DNA of 64,000 nt from Beaufortia kweichowensis (taxonomy: Eukaryota; Chordata; Actinopteri; Cypriniformes; Gastromyzontidae). The notes beneath the pieces are model-generated. The model saw nothing but the letters and a program-made list of their open reading frames with translations, had not been told where the DNA came from and ran no database searches. The position numbers were made by a program, and so were the translations under genes. The DNA lies in contig CM032802.1 of NCBI GenBank assembly GCA_019155185.1, positions 17,788,472 through 17,852,471 on the forward strand, read 5' to 3'. This document shows, in pieces, positions 1 through 12,200 of the stretch. Each line of letters opens with the position of its first letter. Positions within the stretch are counted from its first letter, which is position 1.

Positions 1-86
1 GAACTGTCCCATCAAAGCTTTGCTCTGATTTGATGAAGTGGTGGTGTGACGCAGCCAGAGATATATCAGTGTTTATGTGTGTTCAG

Positions 87-285
87 GTTGTTGGAGTCTC
101 AGCTTCAGTCTCAGCGGCGCTCTCATGACAACGAGCTGGAGGTGCTGCGTGGAGAACTTCAGAGTGTTAAAGAGGAGAATAACCGTCAGCAGCAGCTGTT
201 AGCTCAAAACCTTCAGCTTCCTCCAGAGGCCAGAATCGAGGCCAGTCTACAGCATGAGATCACACGTCTCACCAACGAGAACCTG
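87..285 (+). CDS. myo5a: myo5a exon, distal coiled coil
   Basis: Acceptor ttcag at 82-86 and donor GTCAGT at 286. The exon starts with the last base of a split codon and ends in phase 0. It encodes [20 protein letters not shown]... ending in LTNENL, a charged heptad-type segment that dimerises the tail. [20 protein letters not shown] is typical of the myosin V medial tail. Confidence 0.93.
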
Positions 286-3200
286 GTCAGTATGCGCTTT
301 ACTACACGTCAACAGACTTTAGAGACATTAGAGCGCATTATTACATCAAAAGTGATCTTGGTGTTTTTGCATTTGCATTACTCTATGTGCAGATGCCAGT
401 TGTTATATTTTGTGTGTGTTTAGTGTGCACATCATGATGAAACTAAATAATATCAGTGTTCAGCTCATTCAGTTCTTTCTACACTTGCCTTCATCAAAAC
501 ACTTGTGTTGTGTTGTTGACATATCGTTTGATTTTTATGAATCAAATGATGTATGTTTTCCGTCTCATCCTCATCAATGACTCTAGTCAGTAATTTGTTA
601 GTTTTAATAATTATTGTAAATGTAAGAGAACAGCGGCATCCGCACAACAACTATAACAGTACAGACAAATGATTTCATTGGGATTGACTTTTACACCGCG
701 TCCTAACCAAATATGATCTCAGACAGTAAAAAGCAACTGAACGTGAACACATACTGAGACACGTCCGTGATGCCGCACCAGAAGCTATGCTGTAATTTCT
801 GAATATGAACTTCTGTAATCAGTCTCTTCTTATTTATGTTTGATGATTAATATTCATACGGTGTGGAACTTTCATCAAATGAAATCGCTGTATAGGCGTC
901 AGACAAAAACAGAAAAGAATATCGCGGCTGATTAGGACAAAAACTCTTGATTCCCATGGAAAAGAGACCTTATATCACGTCGCAGCGTTGCGTAGTGTTT
1001 GGTTGGGAAGCGGTGTGTGAGTGATTTTTTTTCAGATTAACTATAAAACATTGACAGGCAATAAAAATTCATACCAATTTGAAGCGCTCACACATTTAAA
1101 ATGTGAGTTTAAACGTTTAAACATACGCTGGTGTAGACAGTAATATAGTTATCATTATAGTCATTAAACGTGTGTTGACCCTGGGCTTGTGTGACGGTGT
1201 TGTGTGTGTTCATCTGATGTTTAATTCACAGGAGCTTCACTCGGATGACCCACAGGAATATAAGGCCTACAGAATCAGCATGTTACGCAGGATGGTTGTA
1301 TGTAGGATTGTGTGTGTGTGTGAACACTAACAAACACTGGTGTGTGTTACACTGAATGGCTGGTGTGTTCAGCTTTTTCCTACAGCACTGTGAATCAGCA
1401 GTTTTACAATCTCAAAACGTCTTAAGAAGTTCACTCCAAAATCAAAAAAAGATGATACAATATGTTTAACATTGTGATATTATTGTCAGTTCAGCACATT
1501 ACAGCTTTAATTCTCTTTACAGTAATGCAAAAAGAAAATAATGCATTTAATTTAAACATGTTATGTCAGTCATTTGAGTCATTATTTCAGTAATGTTTGC
1601 TATTTTAAAGTCAGCAATTTACTTTTTTTTAACAAAAGTTATCAGCAGATCTGACAGTGATGTTATATTTAAACGTGAAAGTCGGGGAGCGGCACAGTGA
1701 CTCTTTCCTTACAGAGAGAAGGTCGTCCGCTGGAGCCCTGTTTGAGTCAGGTCTCGCTCTGTCAGTGTGGGTTTCCTTCCACAGTACAAAGACATGCACA
1801 TCAAGATTAACTGAAGATTATAAATTGCCCTTTCCCTGACTTGTGTGTATATCAGACTTGTGTGTATAGTAAATAGTTCTCACCATGAATATGGCCATAG
1901 ATGCTGGAAAAGCATTACAAAACAATACATAAATAAATAATAAATAAATGTAAAAGTCTCTTCAGAATACTTCATTTCAGCCAGTAACTCCAATTCAATC
2001 AATTACTGTTTCTCAGTGATTAGATACTTATATAAGTACAGAATAAATTGTTTACAGCTTTCTACATTGTCACACAGAGTTATTCAGAGACTTTTTTGCA
2101 ATACAGTAATGAGAATTTGGCATAAAAATAATTATAAAAGGTGAACTTATTTCTCTGTTTAATAGCACTCGTTGGCTTTTCATTTCTGTGTGATTTGCCG
2201 CTCTCTGCATGGCCAGATGAATTCACATCTCTTATCTTGCAGATTTGGAAGATTGTCTTTTGACCTGCTTTGGCTGTTTTACTAAAATGAACCCAGTTTC
2301 TCAGCTCAGTTAATATAGTGATCATGTCATGACATGATGCTCTCTGGTCTTACAGGATCTCATGGAACAGCTGGAGAAACAGGACAAGACAGTCCGCAAG
2401 CTGAAGAAACAGCTAAAAGTCTTTGCCAAGAAGATCAATGACCTGGAAGGTACATTACGAGTACAGCACAGAGTTTGGATACAGCTGAGAAATCACCTTT
2501 CACATTTCAAGCACAACACATGTACATCTGTTTGAAGTATTCATGTGTGTGTGGCCTTGTTTTTATATCCTGTTGAATGGAACTTGAATGCACACAGACT
2601 CGTGGGGACTTGTGTCACTGCAGGGACCTAAATTGCAGAAAATGCAGAACATTTTGTGTGATGGTTAGGCGTTGGGTTGGGGCAGAGGAAAAAATATACA
2701 GTTTGTACAGTGTAAAAACCATGAAAACGTCTATGACACGTCCCCACAAGGATAATAAACCAGATGTGTGTGTGTGTTATAGGTGGTCAAATGGACGTGT
2801 CTCCAGGACAGACGGCTGATGAGCCCGTTCACCCGGTGAACATTCCTCGCAGAGAGAAAGATTTCCAGGGAATGCTTGAGTACAAGAAAGAGGACGAACT
2901 GAAACTGGTCAAAAATCTCATACTTGGTAATGCTCAAATGCACGTACATATAGACAAAGAATCCAAAAAGTGTGAAGAGATGAAAAAACAATTAGTTTGC
3001 AAAAAGGCACCCTTTCAAGCTAAACATGTCACAGAAAGTATGTTTGTTAAGTTTGAAATGCTAAAGCAAAACATATACTGTTTGTAAGATAAGAACAATA
3101 ATGTCTCAAAACAAGTCTCAAAATCTAATCATGAGATTACGAGTATCAAAGTCATAAAAAGAGAAAAAAGTTTACTGCTGTAAATGATAGATTATATGAT

Positions 3201-6200
3201 AGATTTTGAGATACAGTACTGAAATTTATCTTTTTGGATTAATGATGGGAATGTTTTATTATTTGGCACAAAAAAATACTGGAAATTGGCTTCCTTAACA
3301 TTGATTTAAATCTTTGACATGGTCTTACTTAAAGTTAAATATATCACAGAATGTTCTTTACATTATGTAGAAAAGATTTATGTGGAATCTAGCCACAGGG
3401 GTGGCAAGCCATTGTTTTCTGTGCCGGCCCCAAGCCCGGATAAATAGAGAGGGTTGCGTCAGGGAGGGCATCCGGTTTAAAACGTTTCAAATTTAAATAT
3501 GCAAATCATCTTAAAGAATTCCATACCGGATCAGCCGAGGCCCGGGTCAACAACGACCGCCACCAGTGCTGTTGACCTGTTATTGGCTGGAAGGCTGTTC
3601 CACAGCCTAGGGCCAGCAACCGCAAAGCCTCTATCCCCTCTATGCTTTAACCGTGATCTGGGGAAAGAGAAAAGTCTTTGATCACCAGACCTCAGATTTC
3701 GAATAGGATTGTATGGAAAAAGTTGATCAGATAGATAGCTTGGTGCCAGATTATTTATAGATTTATAAACATAGAGAAGAATTTTGAACTCAATTCTGAA
3801 ATGCACAGGTAACCAATGTAACGATTTCCGAATTGGTGTAACATGATCAAATTTACGTGTCCTTTGAGGAATTTAGCAGCGGCATTTTGTACTAATTGTA
3901 GACGAGCAATGGAAGATTTGGAGATGCCGAAATAAAGAGAGTTGCAGTAATCCAGGCGCGTTGTAATGAGCGCATGGATAGCAATCTCTAACATTTTCAC
4001 CGAGAGAGAAAGGATTTAATTTTGGAGAGAAGACGTAGCTGGAAAAAACAGGAACTAATAACCGCATTTATTTGTTTATCAAATTTGAGACTCTGATCCC
4101 AGAAAACACCTAGGTTCTTAATACAGGAAGAAGTAAATGGAGCAAGGTAGTCCAGATCGATACTTCGGCTCCCTGAATTTTCACTAGGGCCAAATACTAT
4201 AACTTCGGTTTTTGATTCATTCAGACATAGAAAATTTTGAGAGAACCACGTTTTCACTTCATCCAGGCATGCAAAAAGAGGTTCCAGAGCAGCATGCTTA
4301 TTTCGTTTCAGAGGTAGATAGATTTGGGTATCATCCGCAAAGCAGTGAAATGATACACCATGTTTTCTGAAAATAGAGCCCAAAGGAAGTAAATACAAGG
4401 AAAAAAGAATGGGAGCGAGAATAGATCCCTGCGGCACTCCACAGGAGAGTTTAGCAGGCAACGATGAAAAGTTGCCCAATCTAACAGAGAAACTTGTATT
4501 TGTTAAATATGATTTGAACCAGCAAAGAACAGTTCCCCGGATGCCCACAAGATGCTCTAGTCAAGATAAAAGAGTTTTATGATCAACTGTATCAAAAGCC
4601 GAGGTTAAGTCTAACATAATTAGGATAACAGAGTCACCAGAGTCAGTCGCCAACAAAATATCATTAAGGACCCGTAATAAAGCAGACTCTGTGCTATGCA
4701 GAGGCTTAAAAGCAGACTGGAAAGTTTCAAAAATGTGATTTGCACTAAGGAAAGACTGAATTTGAATAAACACAGTTTTCTCGAGTGCTGGAAGATTTGA
4801 GATGGGTCGAAAATTATTAAAATTACTAGCATTAAGAGAAGGTTTCTTAAGAAGAGGAGTCACAGTAGCCGCTTTGAGGCTTTCAGGTATAGTCCCCGAA
4901 ACTAGACATTTATTCAGAAACTAGGGCCAACCGAGTCGAAAATTTGTTTTAAAATACGTGGAGGCAGAACATCATGAGAGCAAAACGAAGGTTTCAACTG
5001 GTCGATAGTTTCTTTAAGGGACTGGAGAGAAACTGGATAAAAATCACTCCATATGGCTGAAGAGCAGCAAAATTCAGGTAAAACATTAGCAAGTGGTTGC
5101 AACTGAGATCTCAGAGTAGTAATCTTATCACAGAAAAACCTTAAGAAACCTTCACATAATGACACTGAGGGATTTGGAAACACATTTACAGGAGGATTTA
5201 ACACAGCATTTATGACAGAAAATAAGGCTTTAGAGCTATGATGATTCTTTGCAATTAAATTAGAAAAATACTTAGATTTAGCGGATTTCACTGCTTTCTG
5301 AAAAGTATCAGAACAGTCTTTAAGCATTTCATATGAAATTTGCAATTTGTCCTTTTTCCATTTTCGTTCAGCTCTTCTACAAGCTTGCCTCAGAGAGTGG
5401 ATGTTATCATCGAACCATGGTTCAGATTTAGGTTTAGACTTCTTAGGTTTAAGAGGAGCAATGGTATTCAAAACCTCTGAACAGGCAGTATTAAACAGAC
5501 TAAGATGCTGTTCAGCATCCAAGTCAGGCAAAGTTGACTCCAAGGACATAGACAAGCGCACCTTGTTAAAGGTGTTTGAGAAGTCATCACAAAAGTGGGA
5601 AGAAAAGGAACGAGTCAGTTTTACAGTAGGAGTAATGCTTGAACTTAACTGAGAGAAAGGCAACGTAAATAATACAGGCATATGGTCTGAGAGCAAAGTA
5701 ACAAAAACCTGAACATCAGTAATAGAAAAACCATTGGAAAAAACCAAGTCCAAAGTATGTCCGTTTGTATGTGTAGGATCTTTCACCCACTGAACCATAC
5801 TGAATGAATCAATGAGACTTAGAAACTCCATTACCAAAGGTTTAGACTGACAGCACACATGTATATTAAAATCACCTAGCAGAAGAATATCGTTATATTT
5901 TGTTATGCAATCACCCATAAAAGCAGTGAATTCATTTATAAAGTCTTTAACTAGGTGAGGGGGCCGTTACACCAGCGCTAACAAAATAGGATCATTCAAT
6001 TCCATTCGCAACAACTGTACTTCAAAGCTACTGTAAACAGCAGATGGAACAGAACGACAGTGCATACGAACACTGTTTTTTTAAATTACTGCTAGACCGC
6101 CCCCGCGGCCTGAAGAGCGGGGCAAATTAAAAAATGTGCAGCCTGCTGGAACCAAGTCAGAGAAAGGGCTCAGATCACCAACCTTAATCCAGGTTTCTGT

Positions 6201-9200
6201 AATGAACATAAAATCCAAGGCATAAGTAGTAAAAAAGTCATTTAATAAAAACATCTTATTGACTAGCGACCGAGCATTAATCAGAGCCATCCTGGAAGTC
6301 GTTGGAGAAATGACGGGAGTAGAGGCTCTGTTTAGAGAGCGAAGATTCTGAAGATTAACTCCACCGTGGCGAACATGGAGAGGTGAGTAGCGAGAGGTCG
6401 CAAATGGAGAATCCAGGTGAATGAGTCGAAGCCAGCGAGCAGAGTGATCCAGCGAACGCCAGACAGCACAGCGGCCACTGCCTAAGTTTCGCGGCATACG
6501 AAAGAAGCTGGAAACGCGGCCCGTGCGACGCTTTCTCCGGGAAATATCAGGATGCCATCTGCGCAGATGATCTGGAATATCCAAGATTGAGTTTGGAAAA
6601 CACGATTGTGATCTAACCACAGAGCTTACTAACTCTGAGTTATAGGTGGTCACAACAAAGTCTCTAATATCCAGAAGTAGCTGGCGATCATAGACCAGAG
6701 GGGAGTAGCAGTTCGACACGGAAAGAAGAATGGAGACAACACAAAATAGCAGAGAGGCCAGACGGCATGCCACGTACACCAGCGTCATCTTATAATAGAG
6801 GAGAAGGAGATATTCTGGAGTGAGTTAGATGGGGTGATAGACAGTATTCCCAGAGGGGAAAGAGTTGTGATTGGAGCAGACTTCAATGGACATGTGGGTG
6901 AGGGGAACAGAGGTGATGAGGAGGTGATGGGCAGGTTTGGTGTTAAGGAAAGGAATTCAGAAGGACAGATAGTGGTGGACTTTCAGGATGGAAATGGCTG
7001 TAGTTAACACTTATTTCCAGAAGAGGGAGGAACATAGAGTTGAATATAAGAGTGGAGTAGGAGTATGCATGCTGACTACATTCTATGTAGACGAAGTTGA
7101 AAAAGGAAGAATGTTGTGAGGAATTCCGACAGAAGCTGAGACAGGCCTTGGGTGGTCAGGAAGAGCTTCCACATGACTGGGAAACTACAGCAGAAGTTAT
7201 CAAGGAGACAGGTAAGAATGTGCTAGCTGTTTCATCTGGAAGAGGAGGAAAGAAGATAAGGAAACATGGTGGTGGAATGGGGAAGTACAGGACAACATTC
7301 AAAAGAAGAGACTAGCTAAAAATAAGTGGGATGTAGAAAGGACTGAAGAAAGAAGATAGAATTACAAGGAATCACAGCAAAGAGTGAAGAGGGAAGTGGC
7401 CAAACAGAAAGCATATGAGGAGATGTATACCAGGTTAGACACAAGGGAAGGCGAGAAGGACTTGTATAGATTAGCGAGGCAGAGGGAAAGAGATAGGAAG
7501 GATGTGCAACAGATAAGTGTGATTAAAGATAGAGATGGAAATGTGCTAACAAGTGAAGAGAGTTTGTTGATGGAAGAAGTACTTTGAAGAGCTGATGAAT
7601 GAGGAAAATGAGAGGAAAAGAAGATTAGGAAGGATAAGGTGAGGAAGGCGGTTGGTCCAGATGACATACCCGTGGAGGTGTGGAAGTGTCTAGGAGAGAC
7701 AGCAGTGGAGTTTCTTTCTAGTTTGTTCAACAGGATTTTAGAGAGTGAGAAGATGCCTGAAGAAGGAAGGAGAAGTGCTTTAGTGCCGATCTTTAAGAAC
7801 AAGAGTGATGTGCAGAGTTGTAGCAACTATAGAGGTATAAAGTTGATGAGCCACACAATGAAGTTATGGGAAAGAGTTGTGGAAGCTAGGCTAAGAAAGG
7901 AAGTGGATATTTGTGAGCAACAGTATAGCTTTATGCCCAGGAAGAGCACTACAGATGCTATTTTTGCTCTGAGAATTTTATGGGGAAGTACAAAGATGGT
8001 CAGAAAGAGCTGCACTGTGTCTTTGTGGATCTAGAGAAAGCATATGACAGGGTTCTGTGGCGAATCTGTGGGGAACAGTATTATTTAAACACTTTTGCAT
8101 TCTCCAACAAATAAATTAAGAATTATAATGAGCTTTGCTCAGAGATAATAGTTAAATATTCTCCACCATCCCCTTTGTAGGGGAAACAAATATGACCCCA
8201 ACAGGAAAATATGTATTATTGATTTTGATTGATTCTAAGTATCTGGAACAAATACTTGATTTGGGGAAATACTGAATGATAAAGAGCATGTAGCGATAAT
8301 CAACGTGATTAGGGACTCTAGGGATTATGAGCATGAACTGCAAACAACATCATGTGTGATATAAACTTTATTCATTAGACTTAACAAATACTATCCTAAC
8401 ATACACACACATACATGCATACAGTTCAGCATTAGAGGAAGTTGAAGTAGAGAAAAAATAAAATATGAATTTATGACAGTATTTGATATTCAGCAGATCA
8501 ACAGCCTGAACGAACCATCTGTTTTCTATTTCTGTTGCCTCTTTGTAAAAAGAATGAATGATGCTCTATGCATCCATTAATAAGACTAAGTATGATACTT
8601 GCATGTCTATCAGAAGGAAGTGTCCTGATTCAGTTGGTTGAGGCTCCAGTTGATCTTGGCTGAAAGTTGTAGCGATGAGAGAGAGAACCAGAATCTGATG
8701 CAGGGGATCTTTGAGAGATGGAAAGACAAGGCCGCAGCCTGGCACAAACATATGGGTCCGGTGCAGTCTTCTTCTAGCTCATCATTAAAGGCCCCTTAAA
8801 GGGCTAAAACCCCAAGGGCACTTGGAAGTACCCAGTTGACATGGAGCAAGCAGAGAAAAGGACAGAAAGGGAAGAGCGCCAGAAAGGGAAGAGAGAGAAG
8901 AAAGGAGTGCAGTGGTCTTTAAACCGTGAAGAAGTCACACCCCAAAGGTATGAGTGATCCAATCAGAGCTTGTACTTTTCGAGGGAAAATTATCTCTCTT
9001 TGTCTTCTCAAACAGGTATTTTACATATAAAAGCTCATTGGATGTTCACTGAGAAACTTCAAAGAGTTTAATAAAACTCATTTGAAAGGAGTAACCAAAA
9101 TATAATGTACATTAATGTCCAGGGAAATAAAAATGCAACTCATAGATACCAAACATGTTCTACATGTGATTATGGTTAAATCAGTAATTGCACATTCATT

Positions 9201-12200
9201 CGTTTGGATCAAACTACAAGTAAAACATAAACAACAATGACATATTATATGGGAAAAGAAGAAATAATCTCCTTTACACTATTCTAAATCAATCTATATG
9301 ATTGAAAAAAGAGTTTCTTTGTTCTTCTCAAAGTGACTGAAGAGAGTAAATCTCCCTACATTCCTTTGAGTCGTAGAACAGTCTTATCTTGCAGATATAG
9401 TATGGGTTGCTATGGTCACCAGAGGTCTGTTTCTGCATCTAAGTTTGGGGGTAGTTGTAACAGACCCCCAGCGCATAGCTTTAGAGTGGGTGAGGGTATT
9501 TAGTTATATTTAAGAAATATAACCAAATATTATGTGTCTGATCTGTGTCATGCACTACAGTGCCGAGAGAGGAGCTTTGGTATTGCATGAGGATGTCAGG
9601 CATGGCAGAGAAGTACATCAGAGTAGTTCAGGATATATATGAGAGGAGTATGACAGTAGTGAGATGTGCTATAGGTCAGACAGAGGAGTTTAAGGTGGAG
9701 GTGGGGCTACACCAAGGATCAGCTTTAAATCCCTTCTTGTTTGCTATGGTGATGGACAGGTTCAAAGATGAAGTCAGACAGGAATCTCCATGGACAATGA
9801 CGTTTGCGGATGACATTGTGATTTGTAGTGAGAACAGAGAGCAGGTGGAGGAAAACCTGGAAAGAGAATGAGAGTCAGTCGTAGCAAGACAGAATACATG
9901 TGTATAAACGAGAGGGTCGGAAGTAGAACAGTGAGGTTACAGGGGGCTGAGGTCAAGAAGGTACAGGAGTTTAAGTTCTTGGGGTCAACAGTTCAGTGCG
10001 ACGGGGAATGTGGAAAAGAGGTGAAGAGGCGAGTGCAGGCGGGTTGAAGTGGGTGGAGAAAAGTGTCAGGAGTGTTGTGTGACAGAAGAGTGTCAACAAA
10101 AATCAAAGGAAAGGTGTACAAGACAGTAGTGAGACCAGCTATGTTGTATGGGTTAGAGACTGTAGCAGTGAGGATGAAACAAGAGGCAGAGATGGAGGTC
10201 GCGGAGATGAGGATGTTGGGGTTCTCTTTAGGAGTGACGAGGATGGACAGGATTAGGAATGAGCACATCAGAGGAACAGCTCATGTTGGCTGTTTTGGCG
10301 ACAAGCTCAGAGTGGCAAGATTGAGAGTTTGGACATGTACAGAGACTGGAGCTACCAGGCAGGAGGGGATGAGGAAGGCCAAAGAGGAGATATATGGATG
10401 TGATAAAAGAGGATATGAAGTTAATCGGTGTGAGAGTTGAGGATGCCAAGGATAGAGTTAGGTGGAAACAGATGATTTGCTGTGGCGACCCCTAAAAGGG
10501 AACAGCCGAAAGTAGAATAATTTTTTTTTGTGGAAAACAGAAAATCACACAACTTTAGCTGGATTTACACAAACGGGGTTACAAATATCCACAAAACATT
10601 TTAAATGCATGCGATTTCATTTCAAATGCAGTTTGCAACATCACATTTCTGATGTGTAATTATTTCAGAGCTGAAGCCTCGCGGTGTGGCCGTCAATCTG
10701 ATCCCGGGTTTGCCCGCGTACGTTCTCTTTATGTGTCTGCGTCACGCCGACTACATCAATGATGACCAGAAAGTGCGATCTCTGCTCACCTCCATCATCA
10801 ACAGCATCAAGAAGATCCTCAAGGTATCAACACAAACACACACACATGTAATGTTTTTAAGGTATTTGCTTGTATCGGCTAACAAGGATTTCAATTGCTG
10901 TTTTTTCTTCATTACTCTTGTGTTTGTGTACAGAAACGAGGTGATGACTTTGAGACGGTTTCCTTTTGGTTGTCTAACACATGTCGCTTCCTGCACTGCC
11001 TAAAACAGTACAGTGGAGATGAAGTGAGTTCTGGTTCACGTACACACTGTTACACACACTGAATCTGTATCACGGTTAACTGATAACTGCATTTCGCTGA
11101 CCTGCCGCTGTAAACAAGAAGGAATGAAGCAAACCGTGTTATTTCTTGCTCTGCTGATTTGAACTTTTCTTTTAGGACTGTAATGCGCTGCAGATACTAA
11201 AGACTGATGTCAGAATCAGTTATTCTCATATGTTCATACTGCACATATTTCATACAAACATGCTGTTAGCCAGTGAATTTGATTGCAGAATGGTGTTCCA
11301 GTACAGAGGTAAACGTATTGCGATCTTATCTCTTAAACCATATTTAGAGATATAAATCAGTCGACCATTACACTAAGAGAGGAGTGGCCAAGCTCGGTCC
11401 TGGAGGGTCACACTCCTGCTTAGCTCCAATCCTAATCAAACACACCTAAACCAAGTAATCAAGATTTAGGCAGGTTTGTTGAGGCCAGTTGGAGCTAAAC
11501 TCTGCAGTACAGTGGCCCTCCAGGACTAAGTTTGGACACCCCCACACTAAGGCCCTGTTTACACCTGGTATTAAGATGTGTTTTGGTCGACCGGAACACA
11601 AGTGGACAATGCTAAGTACAGGTGTAAACGGGGTGTGAAACGTTTTGAGCTTGTCCACTTTTGACCACTTCCAGAGGATTGCTGTTGTAGTGTAGATGCT
11701 CATGTGGTTGAATGTGTTCGAACAGACACAAAAAACTGCCTACTCTCCACCTGTGGATAAGGCCTAAACATTATGGGAAGTGAGCTAGCCGGAAGGCATT
11801 TAAACTTTGACAGCTGATCTGAAGATATTAAAGACTGATTTAACAAATAAAAGTACCAAGCACAATGTTATCTTACCATTAGGAATTTCTAACACACACC
11901 CGCACAGTGTTTGGCGCAATCTCGTGACTGTCCTCACATACTATAAAGAACGTACTGTTTCAACGGACGGTAAGTTCAAGTTCAATTTATTTGTATAGCG
12001 CTTTTACAGTGTACCACTCTTTCAAAGCAGCTTTACAGACACAACAGTAACAAAAGGATTTAGTGTAAATTAAATATTGAAAATACAAGTTAATATATTT
12101 TAATAAGAAAATATGCGGAAAAAAGATTTACAGGCCTCTACAGGGCGACCATTTTAGTCGCATTTCGCCAAGATGTGCGCATGGCATTTCTTGTAACTTT

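Larger units (their letters stand above)
3388..10528 (+). mobile_element. RTE-type (Rex3-like) LINE, interrupted by two later insertions
   Basis: The 5' part (3388 to about 3577) contains the leader typical of fish RTE elements (ggttgcgtcagg, ggcatccgg, taccggatc). The body resumes at about 6795 with endonuclease-region sequence. RT follows at 7639-8055 ([22 protein letters not shown]) and 9560-9871 ([18 protein letters not shown], catalytic [10 protein letters not shown]), then the C-terminal region at 9990-10440. The 3' end (tggcgacccctaaaaggg, about 10483) is followed by a T-rich tail. Candidate 7-bp target duplications TGTGGAA lie at 3381-3387 and 10529-10535. Many frameshifts mean it is inactive. 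It fills the myo5a intron in sense orientation. Family assignment is from memory of fish RTE consensus. Confidence 0.8.

Noticed and set aside
5347..5652. 101-codon plus-strand frame
   Set aside because: It is antisense to the L2 linker/endonuclease region and has no family resemblance.
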